From the NCBI GenBank assembly GCA_900073065.1, contig FJOG01000015.1, positions 196,005 to 260,004 of the forward strand: 64,000 nucleotides of DNA, in the 5' to 3' direction. Of the stretch, positions 33,423-44,138 are shown in pieces (positions within the stretch are counted from its first letter, which is position 1; every line of letters starts with the position of its first letter). The translations under genes and the position numbers were made by a program. The notes beneath the pieces were generated by a model. It searched no databases. It saw nothing but the letters and a program-made list of their open reading frames with translations, and was not told the origin of the DNA. Source of the stretch: Phialocephala subalpina (taxonomy: Eukaryota; Ascomycota; Leotiomycetes; Helotiales; Mollisiaceae).

Positions 33423-34292
33423 ATGTCTTCTCGAATTCAAATTCTGGCATCTGCCATCCTTGCGCTTTCCACCTTCGCTCTCGGAAAACCCCTGGCTCGC
33501 AGGGACACCAGCGAGTGCCACGCGGTCTCCGTGACCACGACAACCGCCACCGTTCCACTGACAATCGTTTCCACCTCGACATTCACACCCCCTCCTTCCA
33601 GCATAGCCACCAAACCCATTAACTCCTCTATCTTAGTTATCGAGACCTCTGTGCAAGCTACGGCTTCCAACCCAGCCCAAACTTCAGCGTCTGCAGTTGC
33701 CCCACCAAACAATTGCCATCATAACAATTGCCTGCGCCAATTCCTCCGTCACCCGCAGGTCTCCGCATTCTGTGCAACCTACACTACAACCATCAACACC
33801 GCTACTACAAATCTTCCCGACTATGCTAGCCAATGCCACGCAGATCCCACCCGAATCTCATCCGCTTGCTCCTGCGTCGTTACCGACGTCGTCGCACAAA
33901 CATCCGGTACCGCTCAAACCTCTACCATCCTACCATCGTCTAAAATCGTCTCAACCTCCGCTTTCGCAGGAAGCGTAACTCCAGCAAGCATCGCCAGCAC
34001 CAGCGCTAAACACCACACTCGCACGAACAACGGAACCTTCACCACTCGTACTCATCACCACCATCACTCGCACAGCGCTGTCCCTGCCACTTCCTCATTC
34101 GAGAGCGGGATGTGCTTTGCGAGTGTGGTGTACGAAACTTTCACTGAGACTACGACCTACCTTGTCACCTTGACCGGATCTTCGTCGTGGGCTGTGAGCA
34201 ATGCTACCACCATTGCACCGGTTGTGTCGAGCGCTTTGATCACTTCGGACACCATTACGGCTTCTGCGAGTGTGTTCCCGTCTGAACATTGA
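33423..34292 (+). CDS. Secreted Ser/Thr-rich cell-wall protein with a Cys core
   Basis: Start ATG 33423 is chosen because it gives a clean signal peptide (MSSRIQILASAILALSTFAL) followed by a KPLARR processing-like site; an upstream in-frame start at 33348 would spoil it. The 289-residue product has long Ser/Thr/Val/Pro tracts expected to be O-glycosylated. In the middle lies NNCLRQFLRHP, then FCATYTTTINTAT and SSACSCV, a Cys-containing pattern common to secreted ascomycete wall proteins. A His-rich cluster (THHHHHSHS) at about residue 215 is unusual and might bind metal. No GPI signal is obvious. Its likely place is the wall or the extracellular space; the function is not established. Confidence 0.75.
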   Translation: MSSRIQILASAILALSTFALGKPLARRDTSECHAVSVTTTTATVPLTIVSTSTFTPPPSSIATKPINSSILVIETSVQATASNPAQTSASAVAPPNNCHHNNCLRQFLRHPQVSAFCATYTTTINTATTNLPDYASQCHADPTRISSACSCVVTDVVAQTSGTAQTSTILPSSKIVSTSAFAGSVTPASIASTSAKHHTRTNNGTFTTRTHHHHHSHSAVPATSSFESGMCFASVVYETFTETTTYLVTLTGSSSWAVSNATTIAPVVSSALITSDTITASASVFPSEH

Positions 34293-34925
34293 GGGGGGTG
34301 AGGAGCTGGGGAGGAGAGGGGGAAAGGAGTGGGAGGAAGCTTGGCAGGGTTGTTGGCGTCATGGGTTCGGGAGGTTCAGGGCAGGATTCATGGTCGATCT
34401 TAGAAGGCGTTTTCGGACAGGTAATATTTTAATAGATATACATATATATCCCTTGAGCCTTTCTATCTGTTGTTGATTTCTCTGGGTGTTTTGTTCCATC
34501 TTAGAGCTTTTGCAGCTTTAGCCAGAGTTGGCCTGAATCTCTCGGCGTCTCGCCGATGTTAGCGCTTCATTTCACGTGCAAACTCTGGGTCCCAAAGATC
34601 GAAAAGGGAGCGAAATGCTTTGACGTATTGCGAAAACTTCTGGCAGCCTTCCAGAATCTAATATGCTCATTCTTCAGCTTCTAGAGTAGTGCTATGATGA
34701 GTCCATGATGTTTCCAGAGCTTCTAGTACTATTACATGATGTCATACTAAATTTTGTCCTACTGTTCTTATGCATCAACTCTTCCCCTTCCTATTTGAAC
34801 GTTTTGCTGAGGTTATATTACGTTGCACAAGGAAGTCACACGAATATCGATTGGAAAGAAGACGAAGAAGCAGAGCGCAACATGGCTCCTCCAACGTAAC
34901 AGACTTTACCTCCAGATATAGCCAG
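34290..34925. other. 3' region of the wall-protein gene and intergenic DNA
   Basis: The first part is G-rich and then TA-rich (ATATACATATATAT near 34440), as a 3' UTR might be. No gene is recognised before 34930. Confidence 0.4.
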
Positions 34926-34929
34926 AGAA

Positions 34930-35644
34930 ATGAAAACTCTCGCCATGGATTGCAATTCCCTCTCTCAATTTCCCCGTGTATCTGCTAAATTAGCCTCCGA
35001 GATTACAGACATCATAGCAGAAGTCACTCAAGAAAAAGAACGCCATCTCCAGGCACAAATCACGACAAAAAAAACTCCCAAGGAAGGATTATTTCTCCAC
35101 ACTCCCAGTCGAACTCGCCATCCAAATCTTCTCTCAAATACCATCATCGAACTACCTCACCTTGGTCCACACCTGCAAATACTTCGAGAAAGTGTTGAGA
35201 ACGAACGCGAGGGAGATATGCAACAAAGCTATTCTATCACTACCCGAAATTTCGAGACTGAATGAAGAATTCGAATCGACGATTCAAGATGATTGGATTG
35301 TCCCACACGTCGAGGGGACTCCTGGGAATTTCTGGCGCCTGCACAATCAGCCAGCAATATATTCTATGATCGATCGGCCGCAAAGGAGAGACAATCTCTA
35401 CATGATCACGCGTCCAGGGCCAGAATACCTATACTTCCTAGAGCAGGTAGTGGCAGAATTAGCTTCGGCAGATGAATCTGTACTTAGATTTAGGTACATC
35501 ACTGGAGATAGCTTTTATAGCTATCTTCCATTCGAACGAGCATTGAAGCAAGATATACGGGAAGCAGTTGGGTCGGCTATTCTTTCGCGATTTCTAAGGG
35601 ATATTAAGAATAGTCAGCATAAGTTACCGAAGGGATTAGTTTAG
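34930..35644 (+). CDS. F-box protein, reading frame interrupted in an A run
   Basis: ATG 34930 (MKTLAMDCNSLSQF) opens a frame up to an eight-base A run at 35067-35074. The F-box lies one frame over: STLPVELAIQIFSQIPSSN, then YLTLVHTCKYFEKVL, continuing to a stop at 35644. Removing one A would give a continuous protein of about 237 residues. In the frame that carries the F-box the upstream sequence closes at a TAG near 35020 without an ATG. The region after the F-box (EICNKAILSLPEI, LRFRYITGDSFYSYLPFERAL) looks well kept. Possible readings are assembly error, recent mutation, or a missed intron. The role of an intact protein would be substrate selection by an SCF ligase. Confidence 0.6.
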
Positions 35645-35879
35645 TACTATCGGTATTATCGGGCGGGGTTGCACCATGATCTGCCCATGTCACGGAAGCC
35701 TGAATTTTGGCGGAGGTGAAGAGGAAAGCTGGTCACAAGAGAAGGGCATATGTCAGAGCCATGATTTTAGTTCTAGTTTCTGACCGGAAATAAGTTCTCT
35801 ATATTATATTCGAGGACCATCGGGGCTTATGTAGCCTTCTATGTACAGTACTTTGTCTACCTCGGGGTGATGGGTCGCT

Positions 35880-38494
35880 TTACTCGATGACAATCGCATC
35901 AACCCACGGCTTTCCATCGACCCAAAACATGGTGACCACATTCCCACCCGCTAAAAATTCCACCTCGACAGTCTTATTAACATTAACGCCATCAAAACCC
36001 ACTGTCGATTTCGTCAAGAAATTCATCTGCACATCCAATATCCCATTCCCACCTCCCACAATCGTCAAGTTCCTCGCCCCACCACTACTTTCCGACGTCC
36101 TAACATCAGCGATCTCGGCCCACGCACCATTACCAAGTAACACACCACCATCTTGAATCGTGCAATTAAGGCCAGATTTCTTGCCCTCAAACCCACCAAT
36201 AAATGTTCCCAATAACCCATCTTCAGCTTCATATCTCGGTCCCGTCGTTGCAGGGACCCATATCTGAACCTCTGACACAGCTACAGCGTAATGAATCTGG
36301 TTGACAAGTGTGATAGAAAGAAAGTCGGTTTCAACTTCTATCCCAGTCTGTGGCGTCGTACTGTTGCCCATGCTCGAAGCATTGCTATTTCCAAAAAGAA
36401 CAGTGTTCAAAGCATTCGGCACACACCCATCCCAAGGATTCCGACTAGCCAGCAACGTCCCATTACGATCATGGATCATGATAGCAGAAGGACAAGCGAT
36501 GACTCCGCCCCTATCTGTATCGGCAAAGATAGCAAGAGATACGCTATCAAATTTCCTCGCTCTCGGAAGGTTAATCGAGATAGTGTTGAAAGGAGTGGTG
36601 GATTGATTATTCGTCCATCTGTTGTCTGGTGTAGTATCATACCACAGTAGTCCGTCGATCATTTTCCACGCCTCGTAAGGAGACAAGTCGCCGTTGGAAC
36701 TGAATGTGTAATCAGCGCTGATGTTTGGGAGACCCCATGGTGCGTTGGGGTTGGAGAGGATGTTGACGAAGCGGGGTTGAGAGGAGAGGGTCGAGATGGA
36801 GGTTGAGTTCGAAGGGAGGGTGACATTTAGGGGTGTGAGAGTTGGTTGGTTGTGTATCAATGTGGAGGAGGAGTATATTGAGAGGCCAGGGGAGTGGGTG
36901 AAGTTTGAGAAGTGGGAGCCAGACTGGTCCCAGAGGATGGAGATGAGCTGGCCGTGGTAGGGGAGGTTCTCAATGGCGAAGTATGTCCAATCGCTGGGTA
37001 CAAGCGGTCGAAGCTCCAATCTATTGTCCAGGCTGGGAATAATGCCAATGAAATTCGTGAAGAGGTTGTCGATGTATGTCGAGTGCAGGTAGTTCTCGCT
37101 GTGATTGGAGGTGTCTCCCGACCATTCATCGATCGTTGGGTAATGACTTTCAGCAACGTAAGGCACGCCATCTTTGTAGTTTGTCATAGTGTAGGCCTCG
37201 AATGCTTGTTGAAAGAGGTCTGGGGTAACGACTGTGCTGACATTTTCTCGAGCCAAGCGTGCAAGTGTTCCCAGATATACGGATGTACTAAAGGGCCACG
37301 ATTGACCTTGCCATATCTGGATCTTCTTAGCAACGTTTGTGAATGTATGAGGGAGGTACTCACGCAACAGTAAGTGGTATTCTTGAACTCGGTGTAGTAT
37401 GGGTCAGCCTGATCCAGTGTGGTGGGACCAAATTCAGTCAAGAACGCCTCGGGCGTCAGTCCAGCCTCCAAACCCATAATCGAGTCCGCATCCGTACCAA
37501 CTTCGAATCTGAAGGGAAAATAGCCAATTAACTGTCTGCCCTCAACTCTCAAATTAGTTCCCTCGACAACATCGATCCAGAACTTCATATCCTCGTCCCA
37601 CAGAACGTCCCTCATCTGTCCATACAATGTGTCTGCTCGATCGCTCCACTGCTGAGTAAGTGAAGTTTGATTGGCAAGCTGAGAAACCTCCGCGATCGCA
37701 CGAGCATTAGCGACCATGTAAGCATTGAAGTTAGGTCGATAAGTCTCAGGTCCCAACCAAATAGTGTTGAAGTCATTCCCAAATGCATTCCAGACGTCCA
37801 CTTTCCCGCCATTTGGGCCTCCAGTCCAATAACCCGGCAACGAATACTCCTGTGCATCGGAGAGAGGCGTTCGATGATAGAGACCAGTGCCATTGTTTTG
37901 TGTGGCGTTCCAGAGATTGAAAGTCTCGATCATGCCAGGGAGCTGAGTAACGAGGAAATCGGTATCACCTGTGGCCCACGCATGCTCAAGAATCGCACGA
38001 TGGATGTAGTGCGTGTATGAGATGCCGCCTAGAGCTTCTATACCTGCTCGCATGTACAGATCGATCAAATCTTTGGTGTAGTCTGGATCTCGAAGCCATC
38101 GTCCTTCCAGGATCTGATGAGCAGCCGAGTCCGGGATCGTTTGAAGCTTGCTAGCCCATGATACAGGGTGAATGAACTCAGTGAAAAGCCATCCATGGCC
38201 TCCGTGGGAGTACTTGAGGTGTCTCTTGAGAACGGAAGTCCGATAGTAGTACACATCTTGGATGTTCTTGTCCGGAAGATCAACGAAGGGAATGTTGTCC
38301 AAATACCACTGTTTGTCATCGAGCGAGGAGATATACGACTGATGATCGAGGATTGAAGTTGTTGAGAGATACTCGTCGGGTAATGGATATGGCCGAACGG
38401 GATCTTGCCCGGAGCACAAGTGTGGTAGCACAAATGCTATTAGAACGAGGAGTTTTCGTTGTCCAAGCTGCATTTTGAAAACAAATCTTGGCAT
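35880..38494 (-). CDS. Large secreted six-hairpin glycosidase (MGH1-like) with C-terminal beta domains
   Basis: Exons 38494-37364 and 37316-35880 (47-bp intron, CCAG acceptor) encode 855 residues. A signal peptide (KLLVLIAFVLPHLCSG) starts after MQLGQR; ATG 38494 or 38473 may be used. The first ~520 residues resemble (alpha/alpha)6-barrel glycosidases of the MGH1-like/GH63-related type: GGHGWLFTEFIHPVSWASK, GGISYTHYIHRAILEHAWATGD, SLPGYWTGGPNGG, WNAFGNDFNTIWLGPETY and QGQSWPFSTSVYLGTLARL. Many N-x-S/T sites fit secretion. The second exon adds a discoidin (F5/8C)-like region (RWTNNQST, ADTDRGG, VSEVQIWVP) and a final beta-rich module beginning RYEAEDG, as in carbohydrate-binding domains. The likely role is extracellular polysaccharide breakdown; the substrate cannot be told from sequence. 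Confidence 0.8.
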
Positions 38495-38867
38495 GAACTT
38501 CCATCGTGAATTTGAGGAGATGCGGTAGTTGACGGTGTTTTGTTCACGACGTCCAGTCGTCGCCCCGCACCAGCATGGAGGTAAAATCGCGGGGTTAATG
38601 AGATCATGCCCCTGACGATCGCTTAGCCTTCAAGCGCACCAATGGGAGCCATGAAACGAGAAAGTCCACCAATGAAGTATTGCATTTGAAGCTCCAATCC
38701 AACCCTCTGTCTAATGAGTGAGACGATTAACGAGCGTACTACTGTTCTCTATCATAATGTAGATACTGCGCTCTTCAAACTTTAGGGGTGTCAAATGAGA
38801 TGCGAATAAGTTTATCGTATTTTAAGCTGCTTGCACCTCACAAAAGGCTTCCTCAGCAAATGGTAAG
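38495..38867. other. Upstream region of the glycosidase gene up to the gap
   Basis: This is the presumed promoter. No ORF or repeat is supported, and the N run starts at 38868. Confidence 0.4.
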
Positions 38868-39625
38868 NNNNNNNNNNNNNNNNNNNNNNNNNNNNNNNNN
38901 NNNNNNNNNNNNNNNNNNNNNNNNNNNNNNNNNNNNNNNNNNNNNNNNNNNNNNNNNNNNNNNNNNNNNNNNNNNNNNNNNNNNNNNNNNNNNNNNNNNN
39001 NNNNNNNNNNNNNNNNNNNNNNNNNNNNNNNNNNNNNNNNNNNNNNNNNNNNNNNNNNNNNNNNNNNNNNNNNNNNNNNNNNNNNNNNNNNNNNNNNNNN
39101 NNNNNNNNNNNNNNNNNNNNNNNNNNNNNNNNNNNNNNNNNNNNNNNNNNNNNNNNNNNNNNNNNNNNNNNNNNNNNNNNNNNNNNNNNNNNNNNNNNNN
39201 NNNNNNNNNNNNNNNNNNNNNNNNNNNNNNNNNNNNNNNNNNNNNNNNNNNNNNNNNNNNNNNNNNNNNNNNNNNNNNNNNNNNNNNNNNNNNNNNNNNN
39301 NNNNNNNNNNNNNNNNNNNNNNNNNNNNNNNNNNNNNNNNNNNNNNNNNNNNNNNNNNNNNNNNNNNNNNNNNNNNNNNNNNNNNNNNNNNNNNNNNNNN
39401 NNNNNNNNNNNNNNNNNNNNNNNNNNNNNNNNNNNNNNNNNNNNNNNNNNNNNNNNNNNNNNNNNNNNNNNNNNNNNNNNNNNNNNNNNNNNNNNNNNNN
39501 NNNNNNNNNNNNNNNNNNNNNNNNNNNNNNNNNNNNNNNNNNNNNNNNNNNNNNNNNNNNNNNNNNNNNNNNNNNNNNNNNNNNNNNNNNNNNNNNNNNN
39601 NNNNNNNNNNNNNNNNNNNNNNNNN
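38868..39625. other. Assembly gap (758 N)
   Basis: The sequence is N throughout. AT-rich DNA follows it and the 3' end of a regulator gene lies 126 bp further on. Frames crossing it are artefacts. Confidence 0.99.
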
Positions 39626-39751
39626 ATTTTTAGTTTAAAATAAAAGTGTAAATATTTGAAATTAATATAAATTTTTAAAAAGGTGATCAAAATGGCCATT
39701 TTTGCTGTATTTCGCTTAAGTGTGCCACGAGCTGTGGCCCGAACTCTTACC

Positions 39752-41473
39752 TCAAGAACCACGAGCCATTTCTTCCTGCGGAAAGCGTCCTGGAGGTGGA
39801 TCACAATCCAAGGCAAAGTGTATCCCCGTCTGTCTTCCAATGCGCTGTAAGACATTTCGTGCTTCCACTCGCTGCTGCCGCCGGACGCATGGCACCCAGG
39901 ACACCGCAAGGAGTGGCCACATCAGTCTCAATCCATCTGCCCAACATCCTCCACCAGGTATCAAACGAGCAGAACGATTTCCAAGGGTAACTGGGACTTC
40001 GTTGAGAATCTCCTCTGCGAGTATTTCAATAGTTCGAATGGTATGTTTCCGCCGAAGAGGAATATCTGTCATAGATTGTGTATCTATGCGGTTGATAAGG
40101 AGGACCTCAAAGTAATGAAGCTTGAGTTGGGCAGATCTTAGTGAGTTGTAGAAGTGGAGGGAAGCAAAGTTGAATGGATCGATGGTCACATTGTCCTTCC
40201 ATATTTGGATCTCTTTTTGAAGACGATCGACTTCCGCGAATATGTGTGTGGCCTGAAGTGTGGGAGCAGGATCTGTCGAAAGGTTCTTGAAATATGGCCG
40301 TATTTTCATGCAGAGTGAGGAGATTCGGTAGTTGTAGGTTGAAACCGCAAATAAAAAGCGTTCATCCTCCGAGAGTTGTGGTCGAAGCAGCTCAAACCAG
40401 CTGAGAGACTGCAAGGGGAAGTCTGTATTTGATACTAAACAATGGGTTTGCTAGTAGCGTTAGTATTTGTTGTTAGTTAACTAAGGAGACTAACGATGGA
40501 CAGATATATGATCCAGAAGATATTACGACCCCTTCTTGTTGAGAACTGGTTCGGGCCTCTGAGACGAAGCAGAGATGCGAGACCTTGGGAGTGTATGTGA
40601 TATGCTTGAGGTGCGGCAACTGAGCAGTTTTTGGCCGAATTAACAACAACCTGAAACCGTCAGTAATCTGCAATCGCAACATCGAGTTCCGCCATACTTC
40701 ATGTATGCCCAAGAGCCAGACAGCGATGACTGTGCTGTCCTTCACGCTTTCAACAGGATCTTGGACAGCAGCATTCGTGAGCCATAACGCGCGTCCATAC
40801 GTGTGAATCAACTCTTTGTCGGGTGGGGATCGTGAGAGATTTGTTAGATATGCCTTGACGAACGTCTTCGTAGCAAAGCTGAGACACGAGTTATCGTTGA
40901 CCTCGGAGTATAATTCGGGAAGAAATTCGTGAAGCCCGTAATATGGGACACCATTCATGAGTGTGGAGAATTGGTTGAGTACAATAGGAACGCAATACAT
41001 ATGCCAGTGCTCTACTGGTTGGGGAGCGAGCGTTGGCGGGGTCGGACTCGCTGGTCACTGTTAATATTCACCCACAAAAGGATCAATGGTGCTTCATACC
41101 AGTACAGTTGATTGGGTCTAGTTCGAAGGTATCATTCGATAACGATGGACTCTTGCTGTTAAGAGATAGAAATTCTTTTTTGCTGCCTGCTTCGGGCAAT
41201 GACGAGCAAAATCCTCCCTGATTACGACGGCCAGCAACCCCCTTGCAGGCAAAAGATTGTTTGTCTCGATTGCGGAAGAGCAGATCTTGTGCCTGGCGGT
41301 ACCCAGGGCAAGACTTGCCAATCTTGGCACACCGGAGACATCCTGATGGCGTAAGGTCACACTGCTGGGGTATGAGGACTGTTCATATAGGAGTCTCAGG
41401 GAGGGGCACCTACGTGCACTCTTCTTTTCCTGCAAAGATGGCATGCAAGGCTTGGCTTGCCGGTATTAGGCAT
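39752..41473 (-). CDS. Zn2Cys6 transcription factor (five exons)
   Basis: Exons 41473-41414, 41361-41100, 41011-40698, 40650-40495 and 40408-39752 encode about 482 residues. The zinc cluster is at the N-terminus: MPNTGKPSLACHLCRKRR, then CDLTP, CLRCAKIGKSCPGYR, giving C-x2-C-x6-C...C-x2-C-x6-C, followed by DLLFRN as in the Fungal_trans_2/DUF3468 class. The first intron splits the cluster after RKRRVH and has two overlapping acceptors (CAGCAG); only the downstream one gives the normal six-residue spacing. The rest matches the helical regulatory domain (ALWLTNAAVQDP, HIHSQGLASLLRLRGPNQF, LRLMWPLLAVSW, LQRIGRQTGI). It is a nuclear DNA-binding regulator, possibly of neighbouring genes at 42-47 kb; that link is inferred from position only. 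Confidence 0.88.
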
Positions 41474-41878
41474 CGTTCTTCACGGCGTCTGGACTGTTCG
41501 GGACTCCAAGATGGGGTTGGTGGTGTCTCCAAACGAGGCTCGAGGCGTTCTGATCCACGCGTACGAGGCAATCGCTCCAAATTGACTGAGAATTGTTTCT
41601 TGGAGAAATCCAGGAGATTCATTACTGAGATGCCGTTCGTGTAAGCATCGCGGCTGGGGCTGAGGTGCTCATGCACCTCGAATGGAATTTCCCATTGCGG
41701 TTAGGCTTGCCGCTTGCCGATCTCAGGGGGAACCTCGGCTTAACATCTCTCACTCACTAGAAACCATCTCTCTGAGCAGAACTTGAATATCTTTACGACT
41801 ATCGCAGCTTTCATTATGACTTTCATCCTAGTATTACATGGATCCTCTCAAAGAATCAAATCTACCTTTACATCCGGA

Positions 41879-43281
41879 TCACCATCCCTGACGCCGCTGA
41901 CGTCTGTGGCGCCTATCTTGGTCCTCGAGAAGGATGTTACTTTCATTCCCATGCACTCTCCGATAATCCTCTGCCGCCATGGTGAATGCGAAAATGATGG
42001 CCTTTAACGTCTCCAGCGGATTTAGCGCCCTACCCCAAGCTTTAGCCCCCAAGAAGCCACCTTGATAATACAATGGTGGTTGTCCCTCCTCGCGCGTAGC
42101 ATGGACAAGATTCGAGATGAAGTATGGCTGGCAGGAGTATGCATAATGGAAGAAGACAGAAAGAGGCACCATTGCGATGCAAATAACCATGTTAGGAAGA
42201 CCAATGTTCAGATCTGCATACGTGAACTTCGAGGTTGGATTGAGAGCTTTCGCATCGGTGAGGATCCAGAAGAGTATCTATAACAGATGTTAGCTGAGTC
42301 CTGTCAAGACACGATTCTGGATACATACCCCTAAGAGGAAAGTGAACAGCACCACAAGCTTGAAAGCAAGCAGTTTGGCCAGCGGTTTATGCTGTGCTAG
42401 GTGGCTCCGAAGAGCGAGATAAAACTTGAAGACGGAAAGAATTGCGACCACGAGAGAGGCATCTTTGGCTAGAGTGAGCTAGACAAAAATTAATATCTAG
42501 TGCTGGAAGAATTGGAAGAGTAGTCAGACCTACCCATAAATGTGAATAGTATGGCTTGCTAACATATTGACAGTAGATACCGGCAGCTTGTGTGATAGCT
42601 GTGAGGATGGCAACAAGAAGAGCAACAACGGGGTACTGGAATATCATGATCCATCGGCTCTAAAAGTGTATCAGTACTTGTATGCGACCGAGAAGGTGGA
42701 AAAGGCCATACCCGATACCAGACCAAACCTCCACCTTTTTCGCCGGGAGACTTCTTGCTCGGAACCGCGAAAGCAGCAAAGAATACCTCGCGTTGCGATG
42801 GATTTTCTGAGACAAATTCGCACATGAGCAGGAAGAATGACCCCAGTGCCAGCGACTGGACGACATCGAGCCAGGGGGCGATGTCGACGTGTGCCTTCGG
42901 AAAACAAACAGAAAGGAAACACAAGATCGAATAGAATGGTATAAGAAGCCCAACTTTCATAATCCTATTGATAGATTAGCACTAGACTAATGTTCCATCC
43001 GACAACAGTAACTAACTTTATTTGCTCGTTCGGCTTGCTAAGATGAGTTGCATGAATGAACAAAAGGGCGATGATGATCAAGCTCGCCACCGCCGCGCAA
43101 CCTCCGGAAAGAATTTTGTTGAAGTGGTAGAAGGAGACATCGTTGAGAAAAGGCGTTGAAGCATCTGCGAAAGAGTCTGTTAGCTGCTGTCAGGTGGGAT
43201 ACTGGCTGAAGTGTACTTACTCTCGCTCAAGTCATGCGTCGGGCAGGTATGATTCTTAACTTTGCTTAAATGATTCCCCAT
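41879..43281 (-). CDS. DUF300 / organic solute transporter alpha-like membrane protein (six exons)
   Basis: Exons 43281-43221, 43164-43017, 42964-42712, 42659-42534, 42478-42329 and 42277-41879 encode 378 residues; all five introns are in phase. About seven hydrophobic helices occur: AVASLIIIALLFI, MKVGLLIPFYSILCFLSV, LALGSFFLLMCEF, FQYPVVALLVAILTAI, KLVVLFTFLLGILFWIL and MVICIAMVPLSVFFHYAY among them. The order IPFYSI, SLALGSFFLLMCEF, RWIMIFQYPVVA is characteristic of the Solute_trans_a (DUF300) family. Fungal members are often associated with vacuolar or plasma membrane, with unproven transport roles. The N-terminus could be myristoylated (MGNHLSK). The tail is Arg-rich. It starts divergently to the FAD monooxygenase. 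Confidence 0.87.
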
Positions 43282-44138
43282 TTTAGCCAATTTAGCTGTT
43301 GTGCAGGACTCGCAGCTGTGTATGGCAGTAGAACTGATTTTGCTCACGAGATAGCTGCTTCTTTTCTGAGGAGATTATTTGCAGCATGGCGGAGAGGTGC
43401 AAGATTTATGTAGAGCACCTATGACACAAAACGGCTGAACATCAATTCGGGGATAAAGCCCTGATGATCAGGAAAATATGGGCCTTTGGACAGCGGCATG
43501 TAAGATCTTCTACCATTTGTTGAGAAGGACGAAAAAACTTCTAGGAGCTGAAACTATGCGACGATCCCATGTTGCTTGTCAGCAATCTCAGCTCGAATGA
43601 AAGGCTGCATTGGGTTAGCGCAAGTTCCTGCATCAAAAATCGACCTTGAAACCCTGTCACTACCTGCACCACTCCAGAAGCAATTGTACAGCTCGAATGG
43701 TTAACTGTATAAAGCACCTCAATCTCACTGCCTGGTCTTCATAGCCATGTACCTTGACGTGTGAATTTCAAAGGGGCTGGGTCTGCTCAAGTCCGGAGCC
43801 ATTCAAGTCAACAATCCGGAAAATCACGGATTGCTCTTCGAATGCTTTGCCTTCGAGAGACACTTGGGGCTTAAGTCTGACATACAGATCCCGAACCAAA
43901 TCACGCAGCACACACTTAAGCTTCGGACGTGAAAGATCGACAAGGCTCAGTGGGAGCTGGACATCGGAAAGTCTGATGAGAACCCAACACATTACTTGCC
44001 CATGCCACTGGCATCAAAAAACCACTGCACCCAAATTAACATCCTAAACACATTCGAGATCTCTAGGCTTCGATTTTTCCTCACTGCTGCCCTTTTCTTC
44101 GACGGAGCAGAGACATCTTTGCGATCTACCAAGTCAAC
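43282..44138. promoter_or_regulatory. Divergent intergenic region between the DUF300 and monooxygenase genes
   Basis: The 857 bp separate two start codons facing away from each other and so must hold both promoters. I see no gene and no clear regulator-binding palindrome. Shared control is possible but not shown. Confidence 0.4.

Noticed and set aside
36291..37373. Plus-strand frames opposite the glycosidase
   Set aside because: They have no family resemblance and overlap exons with clear glycosidase motifs.
38788..39909. Apparent 280-365-codon frames on both strands
   Set aside because: They also cross an N gap; only the flanking few codons are real sequence.
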